This document shows positions 63,218 through 64,000 of a stretch of 64,000 nt of DNA, piece after piece (position 1 is the first letter of the stretch; each line of letters starts with the position of its first letter). The stretch comes from Microcoleus sp. bin38.metabat.b11b12b14.051. Its GTDB lineage: Bacteria > Cyanobacteriota > Cyanobacteriia > Cyanobacteriales > Microcoleaceae. The stretch covers positions 1 to 64,000 of the forward strand of contig NZ_JAAFKD010000021.1 in assembly GCF_013299165.1 (NCBI RefSeq), read 5' to 3'. The notes under the pieces were generated by a model. That model saw only the letters and a program-made list of their open reading frames with translations. It was not told the DNA's origin and made no database searches. The position numbers were made by a program, and so were the translations under genes.

Positions 63218-63531
63218 TCCACTGATGGGTTGAAGTGTATATAAAATAACCATATCATAATTTTTGGGGAAGTCAAACCCGATCGCCAATTCCCCGAAAA
63301 TTTGCGGCAACAGAGTTTCTGACTCACCCAAAAACTCCACAATCTCACCGCTGTACTTGATGCTGCACGCTGCCTAAAAGTTCTTATAAGACAAGGATTT
63401 TCATGCTTGTGTTCGTTAACTTAATCGCGTCGTAACGCCGATCGGTTTGGCAGCAGCCGACAGCAACCAATAGCCGACTGAGGCTGGAAATCCCAGTCTC
63501 TCAAACACGTGTATATTTTGTAACGCCTGTT

Positions 63532-63747
63532 ATGGAGAAACGACGATCGACAGCCGCGCTACTTGTTGTTGGGATAAGCTGTTTTGCGTTGAGATTGCAG
63601 ACTGGGAACTCTGCTACAACCAACGTTCCACAAGACTTTCATTGATTATTGAGTCACTATTTCAATCTAGGACAACAACTATTACTAAGTCGGAGTTGGG
63701 ACGATGCTGTTGGTTGGCTTAGCCTTGGTAAGGGCGGGCTGCGCTAG
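63532..63747 (+). pseudogene. Possible broken TPR-type gene start
   Basis: A frame from ATG 63532 (MEKRRSTAALLVVGISCFAL, signal-like) stops at TGA 63643. The same frame then continues with TPR-like LLSHYFNLGQQLLLSRSWDDAVGWLSLG to TAG at 63745. It could be the start of a gene with an in-frame stop, or chance. The remaining bases to 64000 show no gene. Confidence 0.3.
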
Positions 63748-64000
63748 CGGACGATCGCTCCGCAGCAATCAATTCCTGTGACAGAATATAATCTGCTGGT
63801 TTTTAGTGTTTTCCGGAAAAACCCAAAAACTCAGCCGCCGCGAACCGCAAGCGAGATCGCGACGGCGACAGAGAGTGTTAAAATTCTGCAACAAGTTCCG
63901 CGTCATCTCCCCTTATCCCCCCTCCCCCGCTCTCCAACCGATTAGATGAGAGAATACGCCGAGTAACAGGTAAAATGTAAAATCGTTCCAAAAGCTTAAA

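Overview
The window reads as a chromosomal segment of a filamentous cyanobacterium, probably an Oscillatoriales member near Microcoleus/Oscillatoria (the genus is inferred). Evidence is the 3' end of psbA at the left edge, abundant GCGATCGC-type (HIP1) sites, heptameric short tandem repeats between genes, cyanobacterial conserved proteins (CYP38-type lumenal cyclophilin, PEP-CTERM HAF protein, DUF6391, KGG protein) and many dispersed palindromic repeats. I recognised no rRNA, tRNA or CRISPR array.

Layout. 1-10 kb: psbA end, GerMN protein, a minus-strand block efp-accB-arsR, lumenal cyclophilin, HAF/PEP-CTERM protein, thiL. 10-17 kb: an accessory minus-strand block with a truncated TPR protein, a TPR-CHAT protease, a small helical protein and a two-TM membrane protein. 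17-32 kb: cysteine desulfurase, phospholipase D-like lipoprotein, Ca2+/H+ exchanger, overlapping proline-rich lipoprotein and MORN genes, retropepsin-like protease, gpmI, secG, matrixin-like protease, Nudix hydrolase, rhodanese-like protein. 32.3-36.4 kb: a compact three-gene operon (winged helix, P-loop ATPase, DUF1802-like plus PD-(D/E)XK nuclease) that looks like an undescribed defence cassette, followed by a Uma2 nuclease. 37-50 kb: LOV-PAS-GGDEF-EAL protein, SPFH protein, endonuclease V, KGG stress protein, then FHA, TPR-CHAT, FHA-oxidoreductase and a membrane protein. 50-64 kb: solitary C5 DNA methyltransferase with a duplicated gene remnant beside it, miaB, SH3-like protein, ddl, AI-2E-type permease, HtrA protease, a ferredoxin/metallo-beta-lactamase gene split by an IS200/IS605 element (tnpA and tnpB), and a GT8-like glycosyltransferase.

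The most notable features are (a) the CHAT protease/membrane protein block, which could be a protease-effector system; (b) the wHTH-ATPase-nuclease operon; (c) G/C-run palindromic repeats that have expanded in frame inside thiL and inside the CHAT domain between its catalytic His and Cys; (d) the clean IS insertion in the ferredoxin-MBL gene; (e) local duplication around the TPR genes and the methyltransferase. Functions come from family recognition by eye. No database search was run.
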